A stretch of DNA of 64,000 bases from Antarcticibacterium arcticum (GTDB lineage: Bacteria > Bacteroidota > Bacteroidia > Flavobacteriales > Flavobacteriaceae). The notes below the pieces were generated by a model. It was not told the DNA's origin, did no database searches, and worked only from the letters and a program-made list of their open reading frames with translations. Below, piece by piece: positions 8,079 through 16,832 of this stretch (the stretch's first letter is position 1; each line of letters opens with the position of its first letter). The stretch is from the NCBI RefSeq assembly GCF_007993795.1, contig NZ_CP042476.1, positions 930,001 through 994,000 of the forward strand, read 5' to 3'. A program made the position numbers and the translations under genes.

Positions 8079-9008
8079 ATGCCGCAACAGTTACATATTA
8101 TTAATGGGGATGGTATCGCCAAAAGTTTCCGGGAGCTTGAATTGCCCGGGGAAATTATTATTTGGCGAGAAATGCTTTGTGAAGGACCTACCACAGCTTC
8201 TCTGGATAATGAGGAATTTTACGGGTTACGTAAAAATTTCCTCAAGAGGACCTACGATATTTCCCCCGAATATTATGAAGACAAATTTATAACTGAATTA
8301 AACAAGTTAACCGCCGCCAATGGATATGATGAAATTGTGCTGTGGTTTGAGTTTGACCTGTTTTCTCATATTAATATGCTTGCAGTTATAAGCCATTTAC
8401 AGGATAATGAAAAAACGGCTCCTGTTTACCTGGTGTGCAGTAAAAAACTACAGGACGAGAAGGAATTTTTCCCCCTTTCCCAACTTTCCCTTAAGCATCT
8501 TAAAAACCATTATGATCAACGCATTCCCCTGAACATTGATGATGTTGAAACCGCCGCATTGATGTGGCAGTTATACAATGGTGATAATCCGCAGAAATTA
8601 AAAGGTCTCATTACACGGGAAACCAATTTCGAGTACCTCTCCAGTTGTATTCGGGCTCATTTGGAACGCTTCCCCAATGTTGCTACGGGATTGAATTCTT
8701 TAGAAAAAAATGTGCTCAAACTAATACATAATAACACCATCACGAGCATCAATCATTTGGTGGGATATACTTTAGAATACCAGGGCTATTTTGGATTTGG
8801 GGATATGCAGATTACCCGGATGATCAATAATCTTTCTATATTCTACAAAGTGGAAAATGAGAGGGTTGTTTTAACCGAAGAAGGTGAGGAAGCATTAAAC
8901 GGCACCAGAAATTTTTATCGTGAAATGAAGAATGATGAGTGTTTGGGAGGGGTAAAAAAGTATGATTTCTTATACGACTCAGATTCTCACAAAATTTTAA
9001 AATTATAA
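8079..9008 (+). CDS. DUF1835 domain-containing protein
   Basis: 309 aa, soluble. The N-terminal region (LHIINGDGIAKSF, then an acidic IIWREMLCEGPT) matches the DUF1835 pattern, and EIVLWFEFDLFSHINML near residue 90 is also typical. The C-terminal third looks like a winged-helix segment (LIHNNTITSINHLVGYTLEYQ, then VLTEEGEEALNG). No catalytic function is established for the family. The next gene starts 1 base after its stop, so it belongs to the same operon. Confidence 0.8.
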   Translation: MPQQLHIINGDGIAKSFRELELPGEIIIWREMLCEGPTTASLDNEEFYGLRKNFLKRTYDISPEYYEDKFITELNKLTAANGYDEIVLWFEFDLFSHINMLAVISHLQDNEKTAPVYLVCSKKLQDEKEFFPLSQLSLKHLKNHYDQRIPLNIDDVETAALMWQLYNGDNPQKLKGLITRETNFEYLSSCIRAHLERFPNVATGLNSLEKNVLKLIHNNTITSINHLVGYTLEYQGYFGFGDMQITRMINNLSIFYKVENERVVLTEEGEEALNGTRNFYREMKNDECLGGVKKYDFLYDSDSHKILKL

Positions 9009-9009
9009 T

Positions 9010-9879
9010 ATGAATTTAAAAGCCTCAGAATTTATTCAGAATTCAGATGGTAGTATATATCATTTAAACCTCCTCCCCCAACATTTGGCAACAACGGTAA
9101 TTACCGTAGGTGACCAGGACAGGGTTCAGGCCGTGACAAAATATTTTGACAAGGTGGAATTCAAGATCCAGAAAAGGGAGTTCCACACCCAAACCGGTAC
9201 CTATAAGGGTAAAAGAATTTCGGTTGTTTCTACGGGCATTGGGACAGATAATATTGATATAGTTTATAATGAATTGGATGCTCTGGTAAATATCGATTTT
9301 GAGACCCGCACAGTAAAAGAAAATCTTACGTCCCTTGATATTATAAGAATTGGAACCTCTGGCGCTATTCAGCCGGAAATTCCCGTTGATTCCTTTCTTG
9401 TTTCGCTTGCCGGTATTGGATTTGACTCTATGTTGCATTTTTATGAGGTGGGAGATGTGATTGATAAAGGGTTTTCACAGGCCCTTGTAAAAGATCTTAA
9501 TTACACTCCAAACAAAGGTGTTCCATATGTAGTTAACGGAGATACCCAACTTGCATCCTGGTTTAAGGACGGGTATCATAGTGGTGTTACCCTGACAAAT
9601 TGTGGATTTTATGGGCCCCAGGGAAGGGTTTTAAGACTTCAATTACAGGACCCTGAACTTAATGACAAGATCGCGGCATTTAATTATAAAGGACAAAAGA
9701 TCACCAATTTAGAAATGGAAACAGCGGGAATGTACGGTCTTTCAAAATTACTGGGGCATAGATCTATTTCTTTAAATGCTATTGTTGCCAACCGGGCTAC
9801 AGGCGAATTCTCCCGCGATTCTAAAAAAACGGTAGACCATTTAATTAAGGCAACTCTCGATAATATCATCGCAAATTAA
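9010..9879 (+). CDS. nucleoside phosphorylase (PNP/UDP phosphorylase family)
   Basis: 289 aa. Family marks are STGIGTDNID (74-83, phosphate/ribose site), RIGTSGAIQ (113-121) and NLEMETAGMYGL around Met236-Glu237, the nucleoside-binding M-E pair. It cleaves a purine or uridine nucleoside with phosphate to the free base and ribose-1-phosphate. Base specificity is not obvious; it is nearest to uridine phosphorylase-like proteins as far as I can judge. It is the last gene of the run 6739-9879. Confidence 0.88.
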   Translation: MNLKASEFIQNSDGSIYHLNLLPQHLATTVITVGDQDRVQAVTKYFDKVEFKIQKREFHTQTGTYKGKRISVVSTGIGTDNIDIVYNELDALVNIDFETRTVKENLTSLDIIRIGTSGAIQPEIPVDSFLVSLAGIGFDSMLHFYEVGDVIDKGFSQALVKDLNYTPNKGVPYVVNGDTQLASWFKDGYHSGVTLTNCGFYGPQGRVLRLQLQDPELNDKIAAFNYKGQKITNLEMETAGMYGLSKLLGHRSISLNAIVANRATGEFSRDSKKTVDHLIKATLDNIIAN

Positions 9880-9926
9880 ATTGGTTTATTTAACAGAATA
9901 TTAATTTTCTTCCTCTGGCAAGTGAG

Positions 9927-9934
9927 TATTTTTG
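9927..9934 (+). promoter_or_regulatory. TAnnTTTG -7 box for ppk1
   Basis: TATTTTTG, 16 bases before the ppk1 ATG (9951), matches the Bacteroidota -7 consensus. No -33 TTG was found at the expected spacing. Confidence 0.4.
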
Positions 9935-9950
9935 GTAAATAAAATACACT

Positions 9951-11993
9951 ATGCTGGCAACCAATGAAACCCGTTTTAGACACCGTGACCTTAATTGGTT
10001 AAGTTTTAATGAGAGGGTTTTACAAGAAGCTGAGGACAAAAAAAATCCTTTATACGAAAGAATTAAATTTCTTGCCATTTTTTCATCAAACCTCGATGAA
10101 TATTTTCGGGTAAGGATATCCCAGCTCAGGCAACTTAAAAGGGTTGAAAAAAGTATTCGGAAAAAACTAGCCCTCCGGCCCAATAAGATTACCAAAGAGA
10201 TCCTGGAAAGTATCAAATTGCAGCAGGATAAATTCGGCGAGATCTATTATGAAGGGATCATTCCTGAACTTGCTCAAAATGGAATTCAGTTAATTGACTG
10301 TGAACATTTTTCAGCCAAGCAAAAAAAATATGCTGCAAATTATTACCGGGAAAATGTAAAGGAACTAGTGGAACCCAGAATTGCAGTTTTTGCTGAAAAT
10401 GCAGACCTCTTCCTGGAAAATAATCAACTGTATTTTGCTGTTAGTTTTGAAGATGAAAGATATCTGGGTATCGTTAATATTCCCTCTGCAGCCATAGGCA
10501 GGTTTGTTCCATTTGAAAAAGAGGAGATCACCTTTTTGGATGAAATTATTAGAAACGAGATCCCTGATATGTTCCCTGGCAAAAAGATCACAGGGGTGTA
10601 TGAAATTAAATTATCAAGAGATGCCGAGCTTTACATAGATGACGAATTTGACGGAATTCTGGCAGAAAAGATATATGCATCCCTGGCCCAGCGTACAGAT
10701 GGCCAGCCCACCCGCCTGCTTTATGACGCGTCTATGCCGGCTGAGATCCAACATAAATTAAGGAAACTGTTGAAACTTGGAAAAATTGATATGATGCCGG
10801 GAGGGAGATATCACAATTTTAGTGATTTTTTTGCTTTCCCAGATCCTACCAATAACCCGAAACTTCATTCCCCTAATTTAAAACCCCTTACGCACAAAAC
10901 GCTGGAAACCGCAACAGATTACTTCAAGGTAATTTCAAAGGAAGACCAGTCTGTACACTTTCCTTATATGTCCTTTGATTATGTAGAGCGGTTTCTTGAG
11001 CAGGCCGCAAAGGATCCTGCGGTGGAAAAAATAAAGATTTCCTTATACAGGGTGGCAGATGAGTCCCGGCTTACCAGCAGTTTGCTGCAGGCCCTGAGCA
11101 ATGGTAAAAAGGTGACTGTTTTTGTAGAGGCCAAAGCCCGTTTTGATGAGGAGAACAATATCGTTTGGGGTAGAAAATTTGAGGAAAAAGGCGCCAAAGT
11201 GATCTACAGTTATCCAAAGATAAAGGTGCATTCCAAAATACTCCTGGTAGTACGGCGGGAAAATGACAAAACAAAGAACTATGCATATATAGGCACCGGG
11301 AATTTTAACAGCAAAACTGCCGGAATATATTGTGATCACGCAATATTCACTGCAAATAAAGATATTACCAAGGAACTGTCAAGGGTCTTTAAAGTACTCG
11401 AAGGCAAATTAATTGTTCCCCGGGAAAAGCATCTTTTTATTTCACCTTTTTCTACCCGTCGAAACTTTACTCACTTAATAATGACGGAAATTGAGAATGC
11501 TCTCGCAGGAAAAAAAGCCGCCATAACCGCAAAAATGAACAGCCTTGAAGATCCCGAGATGATAGAATGGCTATATAAGGCCAGTAACGCCGGGGTAAAG
11601 ATCCGTTTACTGGTACGTGGGTTTACCTCACTGATTCCGGGGGTGAAAGGGATGAGTGAGAATATTTACATTACCAGTATTGTAGATCAATTTCTGGAAC
11701 ATGGAAGGATCTATGTTTTTGAAAATGGTGGAGATGAAAAGATATATTTTGGAAGTGCCGATTGGATGACCCGGAACCTGGACAGGAGAATAGAAGTAAT
11801 TGCGCCAATTTATAATGAGGAGATAGCGCAGGAATTTAAAGATATCCTGAATATTCAATTGAATGATAATGTAAAGGCCAGGATACAGGATAAGGAAGAA
11901 ACAAACACCTATGTTAAAAAATCGTCAAATGAAAAACCTTTAAGGTCCCAATTTGCAATATATGATTACCTTAAAGAAAAACATGAAGCATGA
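9951..11993 (+). CDS. ppk1: polyphosphate kinase 1
   Basis: 680 aa, normal length. It reversibly transfers the terminal phosphate of ATP to inorganic polyphosphate. The N domain begins RFRHRDLNWLSFNERVLQEA, the PPK1 signature. The two phospholipase-D-like catalytic histidines are His427 (KIKVHSKIL), the autophosphorylated residue, and His584 (FLEHGRIYVF). The RRIEVIAPI segment near the end is also characteristic. The stop TGA overlaps the ATG of the following frameshifted gene (ATGA at 11990-11993), so the two are translationally coupled. Confidence 0.96.
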   Translation: MLATNETRFRHRDLNWLSFNERVLQEAEDKKNPLYERIKFLAIFSSNLDEYFRVRISQLRQLKRVEKSIRKKLALRPNKITKEILESIKLQQDKFGEIYYEGIIPELAQNGIQLIDCEHFSAKQKKYAANYYRENVKELVEPRIAVFAENADLFLENNQLYFAVSFEDERYLGIVNIPSAAIGRFVPFEKEEITFLDEIIRNEIPDMFPGKKITGVYEIKLSRDAELYIDDEFDGILAEKIYASLAQRTDGQPTRLLYDASMPAEIQHKLRKLLKLGKIDMMPGGRYHNFSDFFAFPDPTNNPKLHSPNLKPLTHKTLETATDYFKVISKEDQSVHFPYMSFDYVERFLEQAAKDPAVEKIKISLYRVADESRLTSSLLQALSNGKKVTVFVEAKARFDEENNIVWGRKFEEKGAKVIYSYPKIKVHSKILLVVRRENDKTKNYAYIGTGNFNSKTAGIYCDHAIFTANKDITKELSRVFKVLEGKLIVPREKHLFISPFSTRRNFTHLIMTEIENALAGKKAAITAKMNSLEDPEMIEWLYKASNAGVKIRLLVRGFTSLIPGVKGMSENIYITSIVDQFLEHGRIYVFENGGDEKIYFGSADWMTRNLDRRIEVIAPIYNEEIAQEFKDILNIQLNDNVKARIQDKEETNTYVKKSSNEKPLRSQFAIYDYLKEKHEA

Positions 11994-12852
11994 CAACAAT
12001 TCGAGTAGGTGGCGTTCCCGAGCATTTTAATTTACCATGGCATCTTTGTATTGAAGAAGGAGATTTTGAATATGAAAAGATAAATCTTGAGTGGATTGAA
12101 TTTCCTGACGGTACGGGAGCGATGAATAAAGCATTGCGAAATGGGGAAATTGATGTTGCAATAATTCTTACAGAAGGTATCATAAAGGATATCACAGCCG
12201 GAAATCCAAGCAAGATTATCCAAACTTATATTGATTCCCCCTGGTTTGGGGAATCCATGTAGCCAGGAACTCTCCCTTCACAGAAATGGATCAGCTCTTA
12301 GGGACTAAAGCAGCTATAAGCCGGGAAGGTTCCGGCTCTCAACTAATGGCCTACGTAAATGCCCGGGAAATGGGATGGGACCCCGGGAACCTGGAATTTG
12401 AAATAGTTGGAAATATTGATGGCGCCGTGGAAGCCCTGCAACGGGATACCGCTCAATATTTTATGTGGGAATTGTTTACAACCAAACCATTAGTTGATAA
12501 AGGTGTTTTTAGAAGAATAGGGGAATGTCCTACCCCCTGGCCCTGTTTCCTGGTGGCGGCAAGAGAGGACTTTATAAAGGATCACGAACATGCCCTAGCA
12601 AAAATGCTGGGGGTTGTGAATGCTAAATCGGCCAGCTTTAAAGAAATCCCAGAAATTGAGCAGGTCCTGGCCCACAGGTATGGGCAGAAAAGAGAGGACA
12701 TTGTGACCTGGCTGGACAGCACTTCCTGGAGTCAGCATCAATTTACAGATGAGGAGTTGCACCTGGTTCAGGAAACCTTAATGGAACTAAATCTTATACA
12801 ATATAAGCTCCCCGCTTCCAATATAATTTATAATCTTGAAACACAGGAATAA
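11990..12852 (+). pseudogene. periplasmic-binding-protein-like solute-binding protein, broken by a one-base frameshift
   Basis: Two adjacent reading frames (11990-12262 and 12286-12852) encode the two parts of one protein. Adding one C to the run of five at 12237-12241 joins them, giving TYIDSPLVWGIHVARNSPF across the break and a 287-aa product (864 bases exactly). The protein has no signal peptide. It resembles the cytoplasmic type 2 periplasmic-binding-like family related to NMT1/THI5 and SsuA folds: VGGVPEHFNLPW near the N-terminus, then GTKAAISREGSGSQLMAYVNA. The ligand is unknown. The first ATG overlaps the ppk1 stop. The intact flanks make a sequencing error more likely than a real null allele. 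Confidence 0.8.
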
Positions 12853-12863
12853 TATGATTTTCT

Positions 12864-12871
12864 TACATTTG
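12864..12871 (+). promoter_or_regulatory. TAnnTTTG -7 box for the gene at 12888
   Basis: TACATTTG, 16 bases before the ATG at 12888, fits the Bacteroidota -7 consensus; no paired -33 box is clear. Confidence 0.35.
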
Positions 12872-12887
12872 AGCAAATTCAAAATGT

Positions 12888-13469
12888 ATGATGATTAGAA
12901 CTTTTCCCCCCGCATTCTTGTTATTATTTTTTATCTCCATTACTGCACAATCTCAAACCCAGGAGGAAACAATATTTAAACGGGATATTGCCAAAAATGA
13001 ATTGAGTATTGGCGCTTTTAATCTTGTAGCTTTTGGAGCTCTTGATATAGCATATGAAAGAATTCTTACCCCAAATACGAGTTGGGCAATTGAAGGTTTT
13101 ATTTTGGCACTAAACCGGGATAATGAGGATATATCTGAAGCATATTCCAAGGATTTTTCTCTTACCGGAAAATATAAATATTTCTTTGGCGAACGCACTG
13201 CCTGGGGATTTTACGTGAACGGTCTTGCCATGATCTCCTCTGGGGAATATGAAGATTGGAACCAGGACGTACAAATGAGAGATGGGTCTTTTGGCTATGT
13301 AAAAGAAAATTATACAGATCTAGCACTGGGTTTTGGCCTGGGTGGAAAGTTTGTATCCCAGCAGGGTTTCTTTGTTGATCTTGGCACTGGCATAGGCCGA
13401 AATCTTTTAAGTAATGATTCTCCCACTATCGTAGGGCAATTCAATGTAAATCTGGGATTCAGGTTTTAA
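12888..13469 (+). CDS. small outer-membrane beta-barrel-like protein
   Basis: 193 aa with a cleavable signal peptide (hydrophobic core PPAFLLLFFISI, then TAQSQ). The mature part alternates aromatic/hydrophobic and polar residues in strand-length units, such as LGFGLGGKFVSQQGFFVDLG, and ends in NVNLGFRF. That last residue is the C-terminal Phe pattern of outer-membrane barrels. The partner or cargo is unknown. It converges with ung with no spacer, its stop being adjacent to the ung stop. Confidence 0.65.
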   Translation: MMIRTFPPAFLLLFFISITAQSQTQEETIFKRDIAKNELSIGAFNLVAFGALDIAYERILTPNTSWAIEGFILALNRDNEDISEAYSKDFSLTGKYKYFFGERTAWGFYVNGLAMISSGEYEDWNQDVQMRDGSFGYVKENYTDLALGFGLGGKFVSQQGFFVDLGTGIGRNLLSNDSPTIVGQFNVNLGFRF

Positions 13470-14135
13470 TTACCAGTCTATAGGCTCCATTCCATTTTCT
13501 ATAAGATATTCATTGGTCTTACTAAAATGTTTATTTCCAAACCAATGTCCCCTTATAGCACTTAAAGGAGATGGGTGCCCCGCTGTTAAAACCAAATGTT
13601 TGGAGGAGTCAATTTTGGCTCCTTTCTTTTTTGCATAGCCTCCCCATAAAAGAAATACCACATTTTCCTTATTTTCAGAAATAAGTTCAATAACACGATT
13701 GGTGAATGTTTCCCAACCTTTCTTTTGATGGGATCCTGCACTATTAGCCCTAACCGTGAGCACCGCATTTAATAACAGCACTCCCTGGTTGGCCCAATGT
13801 TCCAGATTTCCCTGTGGCTTAAAGGGTTTGTCCAAATCGCTTTCCAGCTCTTTATAAATATTTATAAGAGACGGCGGAACCTTTACTCCTTCTTTTACTG
13901 AAAAACAAAGTCCGTGGGCCTGATTTGGACCATGATAAGGGTCCTGACCTATAATAACCACTTTCACCCTATCCAGAGTTGCCCTGTTGAATGCTTCAAA
14001 GATCACATCACTTTCCGGAAAACAGGTATTTTGAGAATATTCGGCAGAAATAAATTCTGTAAGTTCCCTGAAATAAGGTTTTTGCATTTCAGGTTCTAAA
14101 ATATTTTTCCAGGAAGGATGGATATTGAGCTTCAT
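13470..14135 (-). CDS. ung: uracil-DNA glycosylase, family 1
   Basis: 221 aa, standard length. It removes uracil from DNA to start base excision repair. Motif GQDPYH (63-68, catalytic Asp65) and the C-terminal motif AGHPSPLSA (leucine-loop region with catalytic His) are both intact. The motif VLLLNAVLTVR with the uracil-recognising Asn is also present. The gene start overlaps the promoter region of mutS2, which is transcribed divergently. Confidence 0.97.
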   Translation of the reverse strand: MKLNIHPSWKNILEPEMQKPYFRELTEFISAEYSQNTCFPESDVIFEAFNRATLDRVKVVIIGQDPYHGPNQAHGLCFSVKEGVKVPPSLINIYKELESDLDKPFKPQGNLEHWANQGVLLLNAVLTVRANSAGSHQKKGWETFTNRVIELISENKENVVFLLWGGYAKKKGAKIDSSKHLVLTAGHPSPLSAIRGHWFGNKHFSKTNEYLIENGMEPIDW

Positions 14136-14154
14136 TATTATTTAAGTAAATTTG
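14125..14154 (+). promoter_or_regulatory. Bacteroidota-type promoter for mutS2 (TTG-N19-TAAATTTG)
   Basis: TTG (14125-14127), a 19-base spacer and TAAATTTG (14147-14154) match the -33/-7 consensus TTG-N19-TAnnTTTG exactly. The ATG of mutS2 follows 28 bases later. The -33 element lies inside the first codons of the divergent ung gene. Confidence 0.65.
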
Positions 14155-14182
14155 CAGGACCTAAAATTAGGGAAAATTTACT

Positions 14183-16369
14183 ATGATAAAAATTGCCGCT
14201 AAAACCCTTATAGATCTTGAATTTCCTACGGTTTGTAAACAAATAAGTGAATTTTGTATAACGCCTATGGGAATCGAGAAAGCGCTTGCTATAACTCCAT
14301 ACCCCACCGGTAAAAAAACGCTGTTTGGTTTACACCAAACAAATGAATATGTAGATTCCTATCAACAGGACAGCCGAATTCCAAACCATGGGTTTGATAG
14401 TATTCATCACGAAATAAAAATGCTGGGTATAGAAGATGCGATCCTGGATACTTCAGGGTTTCATAAGATAGCGGGTCTATCTGAGACTGTAAATACCCAG
14501 ATCAAGTTCTTCAATAAAAATCAGGAATTATATCCCAGTCTTTTTGAAACAACTTCAGAAGTAGAATATACAAAAGAGATCGTTGAGAAAACCGGTGAGA
14601 TCATAAACCGCTTTGGTGAGGTTAAGGATGAAGCCTCTCCTACCCTTCTAAATACCCGGCGGGCGATGAATGTGGTGAAAGGTAAAATAAATTCCAGTTT
14701 CAATACCGCTCTTTCCAGGTATAATGAGTACGGTTATCTGGATGAGATACGGGAAAGCGTTGTAGAAAATATTAGGGTATTGGCTGTAAAGGCCATGTAT
14801 CGCAAAAAAGTAAAAGGCGGGATACTCGGGAACTCCAAAACAGGAAGTATTGTTTACATTCAGCCGGAAGCTACCATGATGCATACCCGGGAGCTGAATA
14901 ATTTACAGTACGAGGAACAGGAAGAAATAAAACGCATTCTAAGAACGCTCACCAATTTTATGCGTCCTTACCGCGATTTACTTAAAGACTACCAGGAATT
15001 ATTAAGCGATATAGATGTAATTGCAGCAAAAGCGAAATATGCCCGCGAGATAAAAGGTCTTTTGCCTAAGATCACAAAAGAGCGGGAACTCTATTTAAAA
15101 GAGGCATTTCATCCAATTTTATTAAGGGCTAATAATAAAGCTAAAGAGAAGACATTTCCTCAAAGCATTGAATTAAAAAAAGATAACCGCATTATTGTGA
15201 TTTCGGGACCGAATGCGGGAGGTAAAAGTATTACCCTTAAAACCGTAGGTTTATTGCAGGTAATGCTTCAAAGCGGAATATTGATCCCCGTTCATGAATA
15301 CAGCAGAATGTGTTTTTTCACCCGCATACTTACAGATATTGGGGATAACCAGTCTATAGAGAATCATTTAAGCACTTATAGTTACAGGCTTAAGAATATG
15401 AACTACTTTCTTAAGAAGTGTGATGACAAAACCTTATTTCTTATTGATGAATTTGGAACCGGGAGCGATCCCGAACTCGGGGGTGCATTGGCAGAAACTT
15501 TCCTGGAGGTTTTCTATGAGCGCGAATCCTTTGGAATCCTCACAACCCATTATACAAATTTAAAAATGCTGGCCAATGAACTGCCGTTCATGACCAATGC
15601 CAATATGATGTTTGATTCCAGAACCCTGGAGCCACTGTTCAAACTTCAATTGGGAGAAGCAGGAAGTTCTTTCACTTTTGAAGTCGCCCAAAAGAATGGG
15701 ATCCCCTTCAGCCTTATTAACCGGTCTAAAAAGAAGGTTGAACGCGGAAAAATACGTTTTGACAAGAGTATTGCCGATTTACAGAAGGAACGCAGTAAAC
15801 TTCAAAAAACCACCGATTCTTTAAAATCGAAAGAATTGCTCACGGCCAAACAAAAGGATAAACTCGAGGAGACCAATACAAAGATCCAGCAAAAACTGGA
15901 GAGCTATCAGGAGCTTTATGATGCCAATCAACGCTTGATCTACCTGGGACAAAAGATCAATGATCTTAGTGAAAAATACTTCAGTAATAAAAAGAAGAAA
16001 GACCTTATTGGTGAGTTTCTTAAGATCGTGGAAATAGAAAATTCCAAAAGAAAAAAAGAAACTCCAAAGGAACTAAAGGTAAAAAAGGTCAAAGAGAAAA
16101 AGATCCTCCAGGAAGCTGAAGCCAAAGTCCAGGTAATACGCGAGCGCAAAAAAGAAGAAAAGAAAAAAATTGCTGTAAAGGAACAGCACGAAGCTAATAA
16201 GCCCAAAGCCATTTTAAAGATTGGGGACAGGGTACGCCTTGAAAATGGTAAATCTATTGGTACAATAGATACTATTGAAAAAGGGAAAGCTGTGGTCAAC
16301 TATGGCATGTTCACCACCAGTGTGTCTATGGATCAACTGGAGCTGGTGCAGGCGATGAAAAAGAAATAA
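14183..16369 (+). CDS. MutS2-type DNA repair ATPase without the Smr domain
   Basis: 728 aa. The core and lever regions are followed by the MutS ATPase: Walker A GPNAGGKS (342-349), Walker B LFLIDEFGTGSDPELGG and the switch segment GILTTHYTNLKMLA. A long charged coiled coil follows (about 500-660). A small C-terminal barrel-like segment is KIGDRVRLENGKSIGTID. The Smr nuclease domain (LDLHG-type motif) that normally ends MutS2 is absent. The protein ends QLELVQAMKKK at a regular stop. MutS2 acts on recombination intermediates or collided ribosomes in other bacteria; without Smr a nuclease role is unlikely. Confidence 0.88.
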   Translation: MIKIAAKTLIDLEFPTVCKQISEFCITPMGIEKALAITPYPTGKKTLFGLHQTNEYVDSYQQDSRIPNHGFDSIHHEIKMLGIEDAILDTSGFHKIAGLSETVNTQIKFFNKNQELYPSLFETTSEVEYTKEIVEKTGEIINRFGEVKDEASPTLLNTRRAMNVVKGKINSSFNTALSRYNEYGYLDEIRESVVENIRVLAVKAMYRKKVKGGILGNSKTGSIVYIQPEATMMHTRELNNLQYEEQEEIKRILRTLTNFMRPYRDLLKDYQELLSDIDVIAAKAKYAREIKGLLPKITKERELYLKEAFHPILLRANNKAKEKTFPQSIELKKDNRIIVISGPNAGGKSITLKTVGLLQVMLQSGILIPVHEYSRMCFFTRILTDIGDNQSIENHLSTYSYRLKNMNYFLKKCDDKTLFLIDEFGTGSDPELGGALAETFLEVFYERESFGILTTHYTNLKMLANELPFMTNANMMFDSRTLEPLFKLQLGEAGSSFTFEVAQKNGIPFSLINRSKKKVERGKIRFDKSIADLQKERSKLQKTTDSLKSKELLTAKQKDKLEETNTKIQQKLESYQELYDANQRLIYLGQKINDLSEKYFSNKKKKDLIGEFLKIVEIENSKRKKETPKELKVKKVKEKKILQEAEAKVQVIRERKKEEKKKIAVKEQHEANKPKAILKIGDRVRLENGKSIGTIDTIEKGKAVVNYGMFTTSVSMDQLELVQAMKKK

Positions 16370-16392
16370 TTAAAAATTGAATATGCCAACTT

Positions 16393-16812
16393 ATGAATAG
16401 TTCCCTTCCTGAAAATAAAAAGATCATCCTTTTCGACGGGGTTTGTAATCTTTGCAACAATTCTGTTCAATTTATTATAGAAAGGGATAAGGAGGATGTT
16501 TTCAGGTTTGCCTCGCTGCAAAGCGAAACAGGCAAACAACTCACTGCTGAAAGAGGAATTGATCCTGAAGCGATGGATTCTATTATTCTTATTGAACCGG
16601 GGGTAGCCTATTATGAAAAATCTACCGCGGCACTGGAGATCTCCAGACATCTTTCGGGAGGGTATTCCAATTTAAAATATTTCTCCATTCTGCCGGAGGG
16701 TTTTCGCAATGTGGTTTATGACCTTATTGCCAGAAACCGCTACAAATGGTTTGGAAAAAAGGATGAATGTATGATCCCAACCCCGGAACTGAAATCCAGG
16801 TTTTTGGAATAA
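16393..16812 (+). CDS. thiol-disulfide oxidoreductase DCC family protein (DUF393)
   Basis: 139 aa. The N-terminal motif FDGVCNLCNNS (14-24) with the CxxC pair Cys18/Cys21 defines the DCC/YuxK family, which has a predicted thioredoxin-like redox fold. No signal peptide is present, so it is cytoplasmic. It starts 24 bases after the mutS2 stop and is probably on the same transcript. The physiological substrate is unknown. Confidence 0.88.
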   Translation: MNSSLPENKKIILFDGVCNLCNNSVQFIIERDKEDVFRFASLQSETGKQLTAERGIDPEAMDSIILIEPGVAYYEKSTAALEISRHLSGGYSNLKYFSILPEGFRNVVYDLIARNRYKWFGKKDECMIPTPELKSRFLE

Positions 16813-16832
16813 AAACAGCCTTTGGTTATTTC

